From assembly GCF_006385675.1 (NCBI RefSeq), contig NZ_VFRR01000016.1, forward strand, positions 17,792 to 81,791: a DNA stretch of 64,000 nt. The letters are read 5' to 3'. Positions 38,181-46,535 of this stretch are shown in pieces (the first letter of the stretch is position 1; each line of letters starts with the position of its first letter). The notes under the pieces were generated by a model that was not told the origin of the DNA, did no database searches, and worked only from the letters and a program-made list of their open reading frames with translations. Origin of the DNA: Maribrevibacterium harenarium (GTDB lineage: Bacteria > Pseudomonadota > Gammaproteobacteria > Pseudomonadales > Marinomonadaceae). Both the position numbers and the translations under genes were made by a program.

Positions 38181-38732
38181 TTACTGATTGATGGCGTAAA
38201 TGCCCTGTAAATTACGGAAAAAGCCTTGGTAATCCATGCCATAACCGAATAGGAATTTATCTTCTACATCTAGCCCTAGGTAGTCAGGACGCATCTCGAC
38301 CTTGCGATCATGCAACTTATTAACGACAGCCGCTGTGTAGACTTCTTTCGCACCGTTGTTCTCAAACCAATGGATGATGGCTTCTAAGGTGTGGCCTTGA
38401 TCGAAAATATCATCTACCACCAACACAGTGCGCCCTTCAAAATCGACCTGTGGAAACTTAATCCACTCCAACTTATCGCCTTCAAACTCCATACCATAGC
38501 GAGTCGCATGCACATAGTCGATTTCAAGCGGAAAAGACAGGCGTTGCATCAGCGCACCAGTAGGCAATAAACCACCGTTCATAACGCAGACAACGATGGG
38601 GAGTTTATCTTGTAAGTCTTTAGTAATGGCTTCAGCCATACTATCTAGTGCAACATTAAGTTGTTGTTGGGTAACCAAGCATTCAGCATTGGCTAAAATG
38701 GCATTTAGTTCGTCAAGACGTTTCGTAGACAT
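38181..38732 (-). CDS. hpt: Hypoxanthine-guanine phosphoribosyltransferase
   Basis: Salvages hypoxanthine and guanine with PRPP. The 183-residue protein has VVCVMNGGLLPTGALMQRL, LHATRYG-type YVHATRYGMEFEG, the PRPP motif VLVVDDIFDQGHTLEAI, and ending FLFGYGMDYQGFFRNLQGIYAI. It resembles the Pseudomonas HGPRT-like enzymes more than E. coli Hpt. Confidence 0.9.
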   Translation of the reverse strand: MSTKRLDELNAILANAECLVTQQQLNVALDSMAEAITKDLQDKLPIVVCVMNGGLLPTGALMQRLSFPLEIDYVHATRYGMEFEGDKLEWIKFPQVDFEGRTVLVVDDIFDQGHTLEAIIHWFENNGAKEVYTAAVVNKLHDRKVEMRPDYLGLDVEDKFLFGYGMDYQGFFRNLQGIYAINQ

Positions 38733-38758
38733 AATCTATTTCCCCAGAAATTGACCGA

Positions 38759-39589
38759 TCATTCTAACTTAATAAAAAGGCGATTGCGATGGAGTGCTGC
38801 GTTTATACATACAGAGATCAAAATGACGAGCCAAGTGATCTGAAGCCACACGAGAAAAATTGGTAAGGCAGCAAAGGCACCATACACCACTTGGTAATTG
38901 GCAAAGAATTGGGCAAAGTTACTGAACGCCCAATTGACAAGAGATAGCGCGACGACGCCAATAAGAGCGCTAAGAGCCGTTGGTTTGAGTTGTGTGTCGG
39001 TATTCGGCGTCAAATAATTAAGGACAAACAAAGCGATAAAATAGATAACGAAGCCACCGAACTCCACCACTTGATTAAATAGAGTAGAAATTGAAAGCCC
39101 TTGTATCTGGTAGCTCAGCAGGGTGCCATACAAGCTACCGGCCGCGGCAAGCAGAATCGGACCCATGGTCAGAATTGACCAGTAGATCAGTAGGCGTTCT
39201 CTCAACTTACGAACTTGCTTTACTTGCCAAATCTGCTGTACACCGGCCTCAAAACTATTCAGTAACAGTAGTGCGGTAACCAATAGAGTAATCACACCAA
39301 CGGCCGGTAAATTTTTCGCTTGCTCGGAAAAGCTGAGTAAGTAGGGCACAAGTGTTTCGCTACTACCCGGAGCCAAATGCTGTTCTACAAATTGCACCAG
39401 ATTGGTTTCCATACTCGCCATCGCGGGAGTCAGTCTTAAGATGCCGAGAACGATCGTTAAAATGGGCACAGCGGCCAACAATGTTGCGAGGGTGAGCTGG
39501 GCAGCTCGTAATGAAACAGCATGATCACGGATATATCCCTGAACTTCCTTTGTTAAGGTGATAATTGCTACTGAAAATTTGGCTTCCAT
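38759..39589 (-). CDS. YihY/UPF0761 family inner membrane protein
   Basis: Membrane protein of 276 residues with six helices and the family features LRAAQLTLATLLAAVPILTIVLGI near the start, FVEQHLAPGSSETLVPYL, and the C-terminal FAALPIFLVWLQITWLVIL. The family is often called BrkB or ribonuclease BN, but RNase activity belongs to an unrelated gene; the function is unknown. I choose the ATG at 39589 because AGG lies six bases upstream and the extra 13 residues of the longer frame are unlike the family. Confidence 0.85.
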   Translation of the reverse strand: MEAKFSVAIITLTKEVQGYIRDHAVSLRAAQLTLATLLAAVPILTIVLGILRLTPAMASMETNLVQFVEQHLAPGSSETLVPYLLSFSEQAKNLPAVGVITLLVTALLLLNSFEAGVQQIWQVKQVRKLRERLLIYWSILTMGPILLAAAGSLYGTLLSYQIQGLSISTLFNQVVEFGGFVIYFIALFVLNYLTPNTDTQLKPTALSALIGVVALSLVNWAFSNFAQFFANYQVVYGAFAALPIFLVWLQITWLVILISVCINAALHRNRLFIKLE

Positions 39590-39726
39590 ATAGTGCCTAG
39601 ATAGAGTCTTCAAGAGATTAACGATCATACAATTTTATGACAGGGAAATCGAATATGTTTGATTGTGTAGCTATTGTGGAGTTTGCACGAACGCGGTGCG
39701 TTTGGCTTATTTTTGGTCGTAATTTG

Positions 39727-39755
39727 TTGTGGTTTGGTGCGTTTTTGCGTATTAT
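39727..39755 (+). promoter_or_regulatory. Promoter-like sequence for candidate small RNA
   Basis: TTGTGG (39727-39732), 17-bp spacer, TATTAT (39750-39755). The start would be near 39762. Confidence 0.45.
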
Positions 39756-39761
39756 ATATCT

Positions 39762-39871
39762 CGTTCCTTTTGTGATATTTGTACTGTTGAATGACTAAGT
39801 CACGCTTAGCCTCATTCTCGGTTCCTTGGTGACGAAAAGTCATTTTTAGCCCAGCTTTGCTGGGCTTTTTT
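39762..39871 (+). ncRNA. Candidate small RNA upstream of tRNA-Arg
   Basis: An RNA of about 110 nt predicted from a good promoter (39727-39755) and a strong terminator (39848-39871), with no plus-strand coding gene upstream that the terminator could serve. It includes the palindrome TGACTAAGTCA (39792-39802) and a short hairpin TGAC/GTCA before the terminator. No open frame with a ribosome site is inside. I recognise no known family. Confidence 0.4.
39848..39871 (+). terminator. Rho-independent terminator with no upstream gene
   Basis: Stem AGCCCAGC (39848-39855) and GCTGGGCT (39859-39866), loop TTT, then six T. The other side has T rather than A, so it acts on the plus strand only. Confidence 0.85.
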
Positions 39872-39882
39872 ATTGCAATCAG

Positions 39883-39910
39883 TTGACGATTGCGTAGCCA
39901 TCTCTATAAT
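39883..39910 (+). promoter_or_regulatory. Promoter of tRNA-Arg
   Basis: TTGACG (39883-39888), 16-bp spacer, perfect TATAAT (39905-39910), 28 bases before the tRNA. Confidence 0.75.
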
Positions 39911-39938
39911 AGCCGCCACATTTATCTAGCGATGATAT

Positions 39939-40015
39939 GCGCCTGTAGCTCAGTCGGATAGAGCATCCGCCTTCTAAGCGGACGGTCAGGGGTTCGAATC
40001 CCTTCAGGCGCGCCA
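39939..40015 (+). tRNA. tRNA-Arg (anticodon UCU)
   Basis: 77 nt. Acceptor GCGCCTG pairs with CAGGCGC (40005-40011), followed by G and encoded CCA (40013-40015). D arm GTAGCTCAGTCGGATAGAGC, anticodon stem CCGCC/GGCGG-type around loop CTTCTAA with TCT, and T arm GGGGTTCGAATCCC. It decodes AGA. It lies just upstream of tig and has its own promoter. Confidence 0.97.
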
Positions 40016-40118
40016 TTATTGTGCACACAAAGGTCTTGTTGGCTGTTAATTTCTAATTTAAGTCGTGATGCGTCGCGGCGGCGTCAACAAATAAAGCGAG
40101 TTCCCAAGAGGAAGTTTT

Positions 40119-41450
40119 ATGCAAGTTTCTGTAGAGACAACGTCTCCAATCGAACGCGTACTGACTATTAGCGTTCCTGCAGCTCGAATCGAAGAAAAAG
40201 TAACAGCGGAAGTGGCGAAAACAGCTCGTACTATCCGTATTGATGGTTTCCGTAAAGGCAAAGTGCCAGTAAGCGTTGTTAAAAAACGCTACGGCCAGAG
40301 CATTCGCTTAGAAGCTGTTGAGCAGATCATGCGTGATGCCTACGTTGAAGCTATCCAAAGCGAGTCTCTACAGCCTGCTGGAATGCCTTCTATCGAGCCA
40401 AAAAACATCGCTGAAGGTGCTGACCTTGAGTTTGTTGCTAAAGTAGAAGTTTACCCAACTATCGAATTAGCTGACGCTTCTGCGATCGAAGTAAAACGCG
40501 TTGTTTCTGAAGTGACTGACGCCGACGTTGACAACATGCTAGAAACATTGCGTAAGCAAAACGCAGAGTGGGCTGCGGTTGAGCGTGAAGCTGCTGATGG
40601 CGACCAAGTAACTATCGACTTTGAAGGTTTCCTTGGTGATGAAGCATTCGAAGGCGGTAAAGCTGAAGGTCACAAACTTGTATTAGGTTCTAATACAATG
40701 ATCCCAGGTTTTGAGTCTGGCATCGTTGGTATTAAAGCAGGTGAAGAACGTACTATTTCCGTTACTTTCCCTGAGCAGTACCAAGCTGAGCACCTTGCAG
40801 GTAAAGAAACTACTTTCAAAATCACTGCACATGAAGTGGCTGAGCAAGTGCTACCAGAGCTAAACGATGAGTTTGCAGAAAAATTCGGTTTAGAAGAAGC
40901 TAGCCTTGAAGGTTTGAAAGCGGAAGTGCGTAAAAATATGGAGCGTGAGCTCAATCAAGCACTTAAAGCAAAGCTTAAAAATTCTTTGTTCGATGGTCTG
41001 TTGGCTAACAACCCAGTCGAAGTGCCAAAAGCGCTTGTTGATCAAGAAATCGACGGTCTACGTCAACAGGCTGCGCGTCAGTTTGGTGGCCAAGGTTTTG
41101 ACGAGTCTCAGCTTCCTGCTGAATTGTTCCAAGATGAAGCGACTAAGCGCGCTAAGCTTGGCCTTTTGATCTCTGAAGTGATCCAAAAGAATGAACTAAA
41201 AGTAGAAGATGAGCGCGTGCAAGCATTCTTGGAAGACATGGCGCAAGCCTACCAAGAGCCGCAGCAAGTGATTGATTTCTACTTGAAGAATAAAGAGCAG
41301 CTAGCTCAAGTGCAATCTGCTGTACTTGAAGAGCAAGTTGTTGATAAACTTCTTGAAACAGCTAAAGTGACTGAAGTTACTTTAGGCTACGAAGACGCTA
41401 TCAAGCCAGAAGCGCCTGCTGAAGAAGCAGAAGAGAGCGCTGAAGCGTAA
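40119..41450 (+). CDS. tig: Trigger factor
   Basis: Ribosome-bound chaperone and prolyl isomerase for nascent chains. The 443-residue protein has the ribosome-docking signature GFRKGKVPVSVV near residue 45, an FKBP-like domain (DGDQVTIDFEGFLGDEAFEGGKAEG, GFESGIVGIKAGEER) and the long helical C-terminal arms. It ends with an acidic Glu-Ala-rich tail. The GAGGAAG site precedes the ATG. It heads the conserved tig-clpP-clpX-lon block. Confidence 0.97.
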   Translation: MQVSVETTSPIERVLTISVPAARIEEKVTAEVAKTARTIRIDGFRKGKVPVSVVKKRYGQSIRLEAVEQIMRDAYVEAIQSESLQPAGMPSIEPKNIAEGADLEFVAKVEVYPTIELADASAIEVKRVVSEVTDADVDNMLETLRKQNAEWAAVEREAADGDQVTIDFEGFLGDEAFEGGKAEGHKLVLGSNTMIPGFESGIVGIKAGEERTISVTFPEQYQAEHLAGKETTFKITAHEVAEQVLPELNDEFAEKFGLEEASLEGLKAEVRKNMERELNQALKAKLKNSLFDGLLANNPVEVPKALVDQEIDGLRQQAARQFGGQGFDESQLPAELFQDEATKRAKLGLLISEVIQKNELKVEDERVQAFLEDMAQAYQEPQQVIDFYLKNKEQLAQVQSAVLEEQVVDKLLETAKVTEVTLGYEDAIKPEAPAEEAEESAEA

Positions 41451-41473
41451 GCTTAGCTTACCCAATATACAAG

Positions 41474-41505
41474 GCCGATATAGCGTATGCTATGTCGGCT
41501 TTTTT
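41474..41505 (+). terminator. Rho-independent terminator between tig and clpP
   Basis: 11-bp stem with one G-U pair, arms 41474-41484 and 41489-41499, loop GTAT, then six T. It lies only 18 bp before the clpP ATG, so clpPX expression would depend on readthrough or on a promoter inside tig. Confidence 0.8.
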
Positions 41506-41522
41506 GTTTAAGGACAAGATGT

Positions 41523-42155
41523 ATGAACTTAACGACACCTACCACCGGTCCAGTAGCTATTACTAGTAATGGTCTAGTGCCAATGGTTATCGAACAAACC
41601 GCTCGCGGTGAGCGTTCTTTCGATATTTACTCTCGTTTGTTGAAAGAGCGCGTGATTTTCCTCGTTGGTCAAGTCGAGGATCATATGGCTAATTTGGTCG
41701 TAGCTCAGTTACTGTTCCTTGAATCGGAAAATCCAGATAAAGATATCCATTTATATATCAACTCACCAGGTGGTTCGGTAACAGCGGGTATGTCTATTTA
41801 CGATACCATGCAGTTTATTAAGCCTGATGTGAGTACCATGTGTATCGGTCAAGCCGCCAGCATGGGAGCGCTATTGTTGACCGCAGGTGCTGCGGGCAAA
41901 CGCTACTGCTTACCAAATTCTCGCGTGATGATTCACCAGCCTTTGGGGGGTTACCAAGGTCAAGCCTCTGACATTGAGATTCATACTCGTGAGATCTTGG
42001 GTATCAAACATAAATTGAATGAAATTATCGCATATCACACTGGTAAGCCGGTTGAGCAGGTTGCACAAGATACTGATCGTGATAACTTTATGAGCCCGCA
42101 GATGGCAAAAGATTACGGTCTGATCGACGAAATCTTGGCAAAGCGTGACGTATAA
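41523..42155 (+). CDS. clpP: ATP-dependent Clp protease proteolytic subunit
   Basis: Serine protease ring partner of ClpX and ClpA. From the ATG at 41523 (AAGGA upstream) it has 210 residues with [17 protein letters not shown], nucleophile S113 in [12 protein letters not shown]138 in [11 protein letters not shown] and the third residue Asp in the QDTDRDNFM region. In-frame codons upstream lie inside the tig terminator and are not coding. The clpX gene follows after 17 bp. Confidence 0.97.
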   Translation: MNLTTPTTGPVAITSNGLVPMVIEQTARGERSFDIYSRLLKERVIFLVGQVEDHMANLVVAQLLFLESENPDKDIHLYINSPGGSVTAGMSIYDTMQFIKPDVSTMCIGQAASMGALLLTAGAAGKRYCLPNSRVMIHQPLGGYQGQASDIEIHTREILGIKHKLNEIIAYHTGKPVEQVAQDTDRDNFMSPQMAKDYGLIDEILAKRDV

Positions 42156-42172
42156 GAGAAAAGGTAGACAGA

Positions 42173-43456
42173 ATGTCTGATGATAAATATAGCCGTGGTG
42201 ATCATTCCGAGCGCTTACTTTACTGCTCGTTTTGTGGCAAGAGCCAAGATGAAGTAAAGAAGTTGATTGCGGGACCTTCGGTCTATATCTGCAACGAGTG
42301 TGTAGATTTATGTAATAACATTATCACTCAAGAACTAACGCAAAGTGATGATGACAACGGTGAAACCAATGAATTGCCGACACCGAGCAAATTGAGTGCG
42401 TCCTTGGATGATTATGTTATTGGACAAGAACGTGCGAAAAAGGTGCTAGCAGTAGCGGTGTACAACCACTACAAGCGCTTGCGCCATCAAGGTGGCATCG
42501 ATAATAAGGTTGAACTGGGCAAGAGTAATATCCTGCTGATCGGCCCCACTGGTAGCGGTAAAACCTTATTAGCACAAACCTTGGCTCGGGTATTAGATGT
42601 GCCCTTTACCATTGCTGATGCCACAACCTTGACTGAAGCTGGGTACGTGGGGGAAGACGTCGAGAATATTATTCAAAAATTACTGCAAAACTGTAATTAC
42701 GATGTCGAGAAAGCCCAGCGTGGCATCGTCTACATTGACGAAATTGACAAGATTTCCCGCAAATCTGATAACCCATCCATTACCCGAGATGTATCAGGTG
42801 AAGGTGTGCAGCAGGCGCTATTGAAGCTGATAGAAGGCACGGTTGCATCGGTTCCTCCCCAAGGTGGACGTAAGCATCCCCAGCAGGAGTTTTTGCAGGT
42901 AGATACTTCCAATATTCTCTTTATCTGTGGCGGAGCTTTCGCCGGCCTAGAAAAGGTTGTCAGCGATCGTACTGAAAAATCCAGCATCGGCTTTAAGGCT
43001 ACCGTCAAAAGCAAAGAAGAGACCCGCAGTTTCTCTGAGATGATGGATCAAGTAGAAACTGAAGATTTGGTGAAGTTTGGTTTGATTCCTGAATTTGTCG
43101 GTCGTCTGCCGGTGGTAGCCACGTTGGCGGAGTTGGACGAGGAAGCCTTGATGACCATTTTGAGTCAGCCTAAGAATGCCTTGACCAAACAATATCAGCA
43201 CTTGTTTGAGCTTGAAGGCGTGGCGCTTGAGTTCACCGCAGATGCTTTGCGTGAAGCAGCAAAATTAGCCTTGGAGCGTAAGACCGGGGCACGTGGTTTG
43301 CGCAGTATCCTAGAATCAGCTCTACTAGACAGTATGTATGAACTGCCAAATCGCAATGATGTGGTGAAAGTCGTTGTTGATGCCGGAACCATACGTCGTG
43401 AAACGGCTCCCTTAATGGTTCTTGAGACTGAACAAGAGTCGGTCAGTAACGCCTGA
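42173..43456 (+). CDS. clpX: ATP-dependent Clp protease ATP-binding subunit
   Basis: AAA+ unfoldase that feeds substrates to ClpP. The 427-residue protein has the N-terminal zinc-binding domain ([11 protein letters not shown] and CNECVDLC), Walker A GPTGSGKT, pore loop GYVGEDVEN, Walker [13 protein letters not shown] loop GRKHPQQE and the ClpP-binding IGF tripeptide in SSIGFKA. It is co-transcribed with clpP. Confidence 0.97.
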   Translation: MSDDKYSRGDHSERLLYCSFCGKSQDEVKKLIAGPSVYICNECVDLCNNIITQELTQSDDDNGETNELPTPSKLSASLDDYVIGQERAKKVLAVAVYNHYKRLRHQGGIDNKVELGKSNILLIGPTGSGKTLLAQTLARVLDVPFTIADATTLTEAGYVGEDVENIIQKLLQNCNYDVEKAQRGIVYIDEIDKISRKSDNPSITRDVSGEGVQQALLKLIEGTVASVPPQGGRKHPQQEFLQVDTSNILFICGGAFAGLEKVVSDRTEKSSIGFKATVKSKEETRSFSEMMDQVETEDLVKFGLIPEFVGRLPVVATLAELDEEALMTILSQPKNALTKQYQHLFELEGVALEFTADALREAAKLALERKTGARGLRSILESALLDSMYELPNRNDVVKVVVDAGTIRRETAPLMVLETEQESVSNA

Positions 43457-43463
43457 TAAAAGC

Positions 43464-43488
43464 AAACGGACGCTAAGGCGTCCGTTTT
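43464..43488 (+). terminator. Rho-independent terminator after clpX
   Basis: 10-bp stem AAACGGACGC (43464-43473) and GCGTCCGTTT (43478-43487), loop TAAG, ending in a short T-run. Confidence 0.85.
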
Positions 43489-43518
43489 CATTCTTGCTTC
43501 ATAAATTTTGTGAGCTGC

Positions 43519-43546
43519 GTTGTAATTTCTCTTAGCGCCCCTATCT
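43519..43546 (+). promoter_or_regulatory. Possible heat-shock (sigma-32-like) promoter of lon
   Basis: GTTGTAA (43519-43525), 12-bp spacer, CCCCTATCT (43538-43546). This resembles the sigma-32 pattern CTTGAA and CCCCATNT. The lon gene is a sigma-32 target in E. coli. Match is partial. Confidence 0.4.
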
Positions 43547-43601
43547 CTAAAGAATATTTATTTCCATTCGAATAACGAATGGCTACGGGTTGGAACCGCT
43601 T

Positions 43602-45992
43602 ATGTCAAATATACTTACTTTACCGATGCTTCCCCTGCGGGATGTTGTCGTATACCCCAATATGGTATTGCCACTTTTTGTTGGTAGAAAGAAATCCATT
43701 GCTGCCCTTGATGACGCTATGGATAGTGACAAACTGGTTTTTTTGGTAGCGCAAAAAGACGCGTCCAAAGACGAGCCAGAGTACGAGGATTTATACCAAG
43801 TCGGTACGGTTGCAAAGGTAATTCAGCTGTTACGATTACCTGATGGTACCGTTAAGGTGCTAGTAGAAGGCCAGTACCGCGCTACTCATAACTCTATTGA
43901 TCAGGGTGACGATTTTAACCACGCGGTGGTATCGCCTTTGTCAGGGGAAGCTGCCCCAGCAGAGAACGAATACAGCGCAATTCGTCACGCCATATTGAAG
44001 CAGCTTGATGAGTATGTCGCCGGTAGTAAGCGCATCCCCTCCGAAGTCGTAACTTCGCTTAAGTCTATCAATGACCTTTCGAAACTGATTGATTCGATCG
44101 CCGGCCATATGAGCCTTAAGTTGGATGACAAACAACAAGTGCTCGAATTGGTCAGCCTAAATGAGCGCAGCGACTATCTAATGGCATTGATGGATGGGGA
44201 GCTTGATATTGCTCACCTAGAAAAGAGCATTCGTAGTCGTGTCAAAAAGCAGATGGAGAAAAGTCAGCGCGAGTACTATCTGAATGAGCAGATTAAGGCG
44301 ATTCAGAAAGAACTTGGCGACATGGACGAGGGCGGTAACGAGCTTGACCTTTTGCAGGAAAAGATTATCGAAGCCAAGATGACTACCGAAGCCACGGAGA
44401 AGGCGCAAGCGGAATTGAAAAAACTGAAAATGATGTCGCCAATGTCTGCCGAAGCGACGGTAGTGCGCGGCTACATTGATTGGCTCATTTCCCTACCGTG
44501 GAAGCAGCGTTCTAAAGTAAAAAATGACCTGGCTTATGCGGAGAAAGTGCTAAACGAAGATCACTATGGCTTGGATGACGTCAAGGAACGTATTCTTGAA
44601 TTCCTAGCGGTGCAGCAACGCGTCAAAAAAGTGAAAGGTCCGGTATTGTGCTTGGTAGGGCCGCCAGGGGTGGGTAAAACTTCCCTAGGTCAGTCCATTG
44701 CTCGGGCGGTTAACCGCAAATACGTGCGTATGGCACTTGGTGGCGTTCGTGACGAAGCCGAAATTCGCGGTCACCGCCGTACCTACATTGGCTCTATGCC
44801 GGGTAAATTGTTACAGAAACTAGCCAAGGTGAAGGTGAAGAATCCGCTATTTCTATTTGATGAAATCGACAAAATGGGAATGGATCATCGTGGCGACCCA
44901 GCATCAGCACTGCTTGAAGTGCTCGATCCGGAGCAAAATCATACCTTCAACGACCACTACCTTGAGGTAGACTATGACTTGTCGGATGTGATGTTTATTT
45001 GTACGTCAAACAGCATGAATATTCCTGGGCCGCTTTTAGATCGGATGGAAGTGATTCGTATCCCAGGTTATACCGAAGACGAGAAACTGAATATCGCTAA
45101 GCGCTACTTATTGCCTAAACAAATGAAAAACAGTGGCTTAAAAGACAGTGAAATGTTGATTGGTGACGAGGCATTAATGGATGTAATCCGTTTCTATACC
45201 AAAGAGGCAGGGGTGCGTGGTCTGGAACGTGAGCTTAGCAAAATCTGTCGTCGCGTAGTTAAGAAGCAAGCCTTAACGAAAGGTAAAGAACCGATTACGG
45301 TGACCTCCGATAATCTTGAGGATTTCTCCGGCGTGCGTAAGTTTAATTACGGTAAAGCCGAAGAGAAAAATCAAATCGGACAAGTGACGGGGTTGGCGTG
45401 GACATCAGTCGGCGGTGAATTGCTCACTATCGAAGCAGCTGGTGTACCAGGTAAAGGTCGTCATGTAAAAACTGGCTCACTCGGCGATGTGATGCAAGAA
45501 TCAATTCAGGCAGCTCTTACGGTTGTGCGAAGCCGCGCCGAGGGCTTAGGCATCGACCCTAATTTCCATGAAAAGATAGACCTGCATTTGCATGTGCCTG
45601 AGGGGGCGACCCCGAAAGATGGTCCAAGTGCCGGTATCGCCATGTGTACAGCCATCGTATCTGTGTTAGCGAAAGTGCCGGTAAAGGCGTCTGTTGCCAT
45701 GACTGGGGAAATTACCTTGCGTGGGGAAGTATTGCCGATTGGTGGACTTAAGGAAAAACTTTTGGCTGCCCACCGTGGCGGCATCAAAACGGTGATCATC
45801 CCACAGGAAAATACCCGTGATCTAAAGGAAATCCCAGATAATATCAAGCAGGATCTTGCGATACATCCAGTAAAATGGATCGATGAAGTGCTGGATTTAG
45901 CGTTGGAATATGTTCCACAGCCAAAAGTGCAAGAAACTGCACCGGCACAGGAAAAAACTGTTGATGAACAAGAAGCTGTGAGTCATCATTAG
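43602..45992 (+). CDS. lon: ATP-dependent protease La (Lon)
   Basis: Homohexameric AAA+ protease for misfolded and regulatory proteins. From the ATG at 43602 it has 796 residues: N-terminal LON domain ([23 protein letters not shown] split by helices), coiled middle part ([17 protein letters not shown]), Walker [10 protein letters not shown], Walker [11 protein letters not shown], and the Ser-Lys protease domain with S in [12 protein letters not shown] and K in [18 protein letters not shown] lies eight bases before the ATG; a TTG four codons upstream is the alternative. Confidence 0.97.
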   Translation: MSNILTLPMLPLRDVVVYPNMVLPLFVGRKKSIAALDDAMDSDKLVFLVAQKDASKDEPEYEDLYQVGTVAKVIQLLRLPDGTVKVLVEGQYRATHNSIDQGDDFNHAVVSPLSGEAAPAENEYSAIRHAILKQLDEYVAGSKRIPSEVVTSLKSINDLSKLIDSIAGHMSLKLDDKQQVLELVSLNERSDYLMALMDGELDIAHLEKSIRSRVKKQMEKSQREYYLNEQIKAIQKELGDMDEGGNELDLLQEKIIEAKMTTEATEKAQAELKKLKMMSPMSAEATVVRGYIDWLISLPWKQRSKVKNDLAYAEKVLNEDHYGLDDVKERILEFLAVQQRVKKVKGPVLCLVGPPGVGKTSLGQSIARAVNRKYVRMALGGVRDEAEIRGHRRTYIGSMPGKLLQKLAKVKVKNPLFLFDEIDKMGMDHRGDPASALLEVLDPEQNHTFNDHYLEVDYDLSDVMFICTSNSMNIPGPLLDRMEVIRIPGYTEDEKLNIAKRYLLPKQMKNSGLKDSEMLIGDEALMDVIRFYTKEAGVRGLERELSKICRRVVKKQALTKGKEPITVTSDNLEDFSGVRKFNYGKAEEKNQIGQVTGLAWTSVGGELLTIEAAGVPGKGRHVKTGSLGDVMQESIQAALTVVRSRAEGLGIDPNFHEKIDLHLHVPEGATPKDGPSAGIAMCTAIVSVLAKVPVKASVAMTGEITLRGEVLPIGGLKEKLLAAHRGGIKTVIIPQENTRDLKEIPDNIKQDLAIHPVKWIDEVLDLALEYVPQPKVQETAPAQEKTVDEQEAVSHH

Positions 45993-46004
45993 CCAAAGCC
46001 AGAG

Positions 46005-46034
46005 TTGACAAGGCTTAGCAAGGGCTAGTATAAA
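46005..46034 (+). promoter_or_regulatory. Promoter of hupB
   Basis: Perfect -35 TTGACA (46005-46010), 18-bp spacer, -10 TATAAA (46029-46034). The leader to the hupB GTG is about 70 nt. It may also supply the tRNA-Asp downstream. Confidence 0.7.
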
Positions 46035-46108
46035 TGCTCAACTTTGTCGGTACGAGAAAAAGCCGATTAAATATCTAAGGAACCACGATAATACTGAAGG
46101 GGTACAAC

Positions 46109-46381
46109 GTGAATAAATCAGAATTGATTGATGCAATTGCCGCGTCAGCGGATCTTTCCAAGGCTGCTGCGGGCAATGCGCTTGATGCGACCTTAGAAGC
46201 CATCGAAAAAGCGCTAGCTAGTGGTGATCAAGTGACACTTGTTGGTTTCGGTACCTTCGCTGTTAAAGACCGTGCAGCACGCACAGGCCGCAATCCACAG
46301 ACTGGTGAAGAGATCCAGATCAAAGCGGCTAAGGTTCCTAGCTTCAAAGCCGGTAAAGGCTTGAAAGACGCGGTAAACTAA
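46109..46381 (+). CDS. hupB: DNA-binding protein HU-beta
   Basis: Nucleoid protein that bends DNA as a dimer. 90 residues starting [19 protein letters not shown], with the DNA-binding arm [24 protein letters not shown] and ending [16 protein letters not shown]. The start codon is GTG with AAGGGG upstream. It follows lon, as is usual. Confidence 0.97.
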   Translation: MNKSELIDAIAASADLSKAAAGNALDATLEAIEKALASGDQVTLVGFGTFAVKDRAARTGRNPQTGEEIQIKAAKVPSFKAGKGLKDAVN

Positions 46382-46388
46382 TGTTTAT

Positions 46389-46465
46389 GGAGCGGTAGTT
46401 CAGTTGGTTAGAATACCTGCCTGTCACGCAGGGGGTCGCGGGTTCGAGTCCCGTCCGTTCCGCCA
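46389..46465 (+). tRNA. tRNA-Asp (anticodon GUC)
   Basis: 77 nt. Acceptor GGAGCGG pairs with CCGTTCC (46455-46461, one G-U), then G and CCA (46463-46465). Anticodon stem CTGCC/GGCAG-type around loop CTGTCAC with GTC, and T arm CGGGTTCGAGTCCCG. It begins 7 bp after the hupB stop and has no promoter of its own in that gap, so it is probably cut from the hupB transcript. Confidence 0.97.
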
Positions 46466-46475
46466 TTAGCGAAAG

Positions 46476-46506
46476 AGGTGTGTTCCAAGCGGAATGCACC
46501 TTTTTT
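46476..46506 (+). terminator. Rho-independent terminator after tRNA-Asp
   Basis: Stem AGGTGTGTTCC (46476-46486) and GGAATGCACCT (46491-46501) with two G-U pairs, loop AAGC, followed by a T-run. Confidence 0.8.
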
Positions 46507-46535
46507 ATTTATAAACTCATTGATACGGAGGCAAG

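Larger units (their letters stand above)
39590..39938. other. 349-bp intergenic region with candidate RNA gene and tRNA promoter
   Basis: It holds a promoter-like sequence at 39727-39755, a candidate small RNA with terminator ending near 39871, and the tRNA-Arg promoter at 39883-39910. A minus-strand frame of 72 codons crosses it, but it is A/T-driven and has no ribosome site; I do not call it. Confidence 0.6.

Noticed and set aside
38759..39589. YihY protein as ribonuclease BN
   Set aside because: The old name was a misassignment; RNase BN/Z is a different, soluble metallo-beta-lactamase protein.
39625..39843. Minus-strand open frame of 72 codons near the tRNA-Arg gene
   Set aside because: Lys/Asn/Thr-rich low-complexity product, no ribosome site, and it overlaps the likely small RNA promoter on the other strand.
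41487..41522. Longer ClpP starting at 41487
   Set aside because: The extra 12 codons are inside the terminator after tig, and the ATG at 41523 has a proper ribosome site and the family start.
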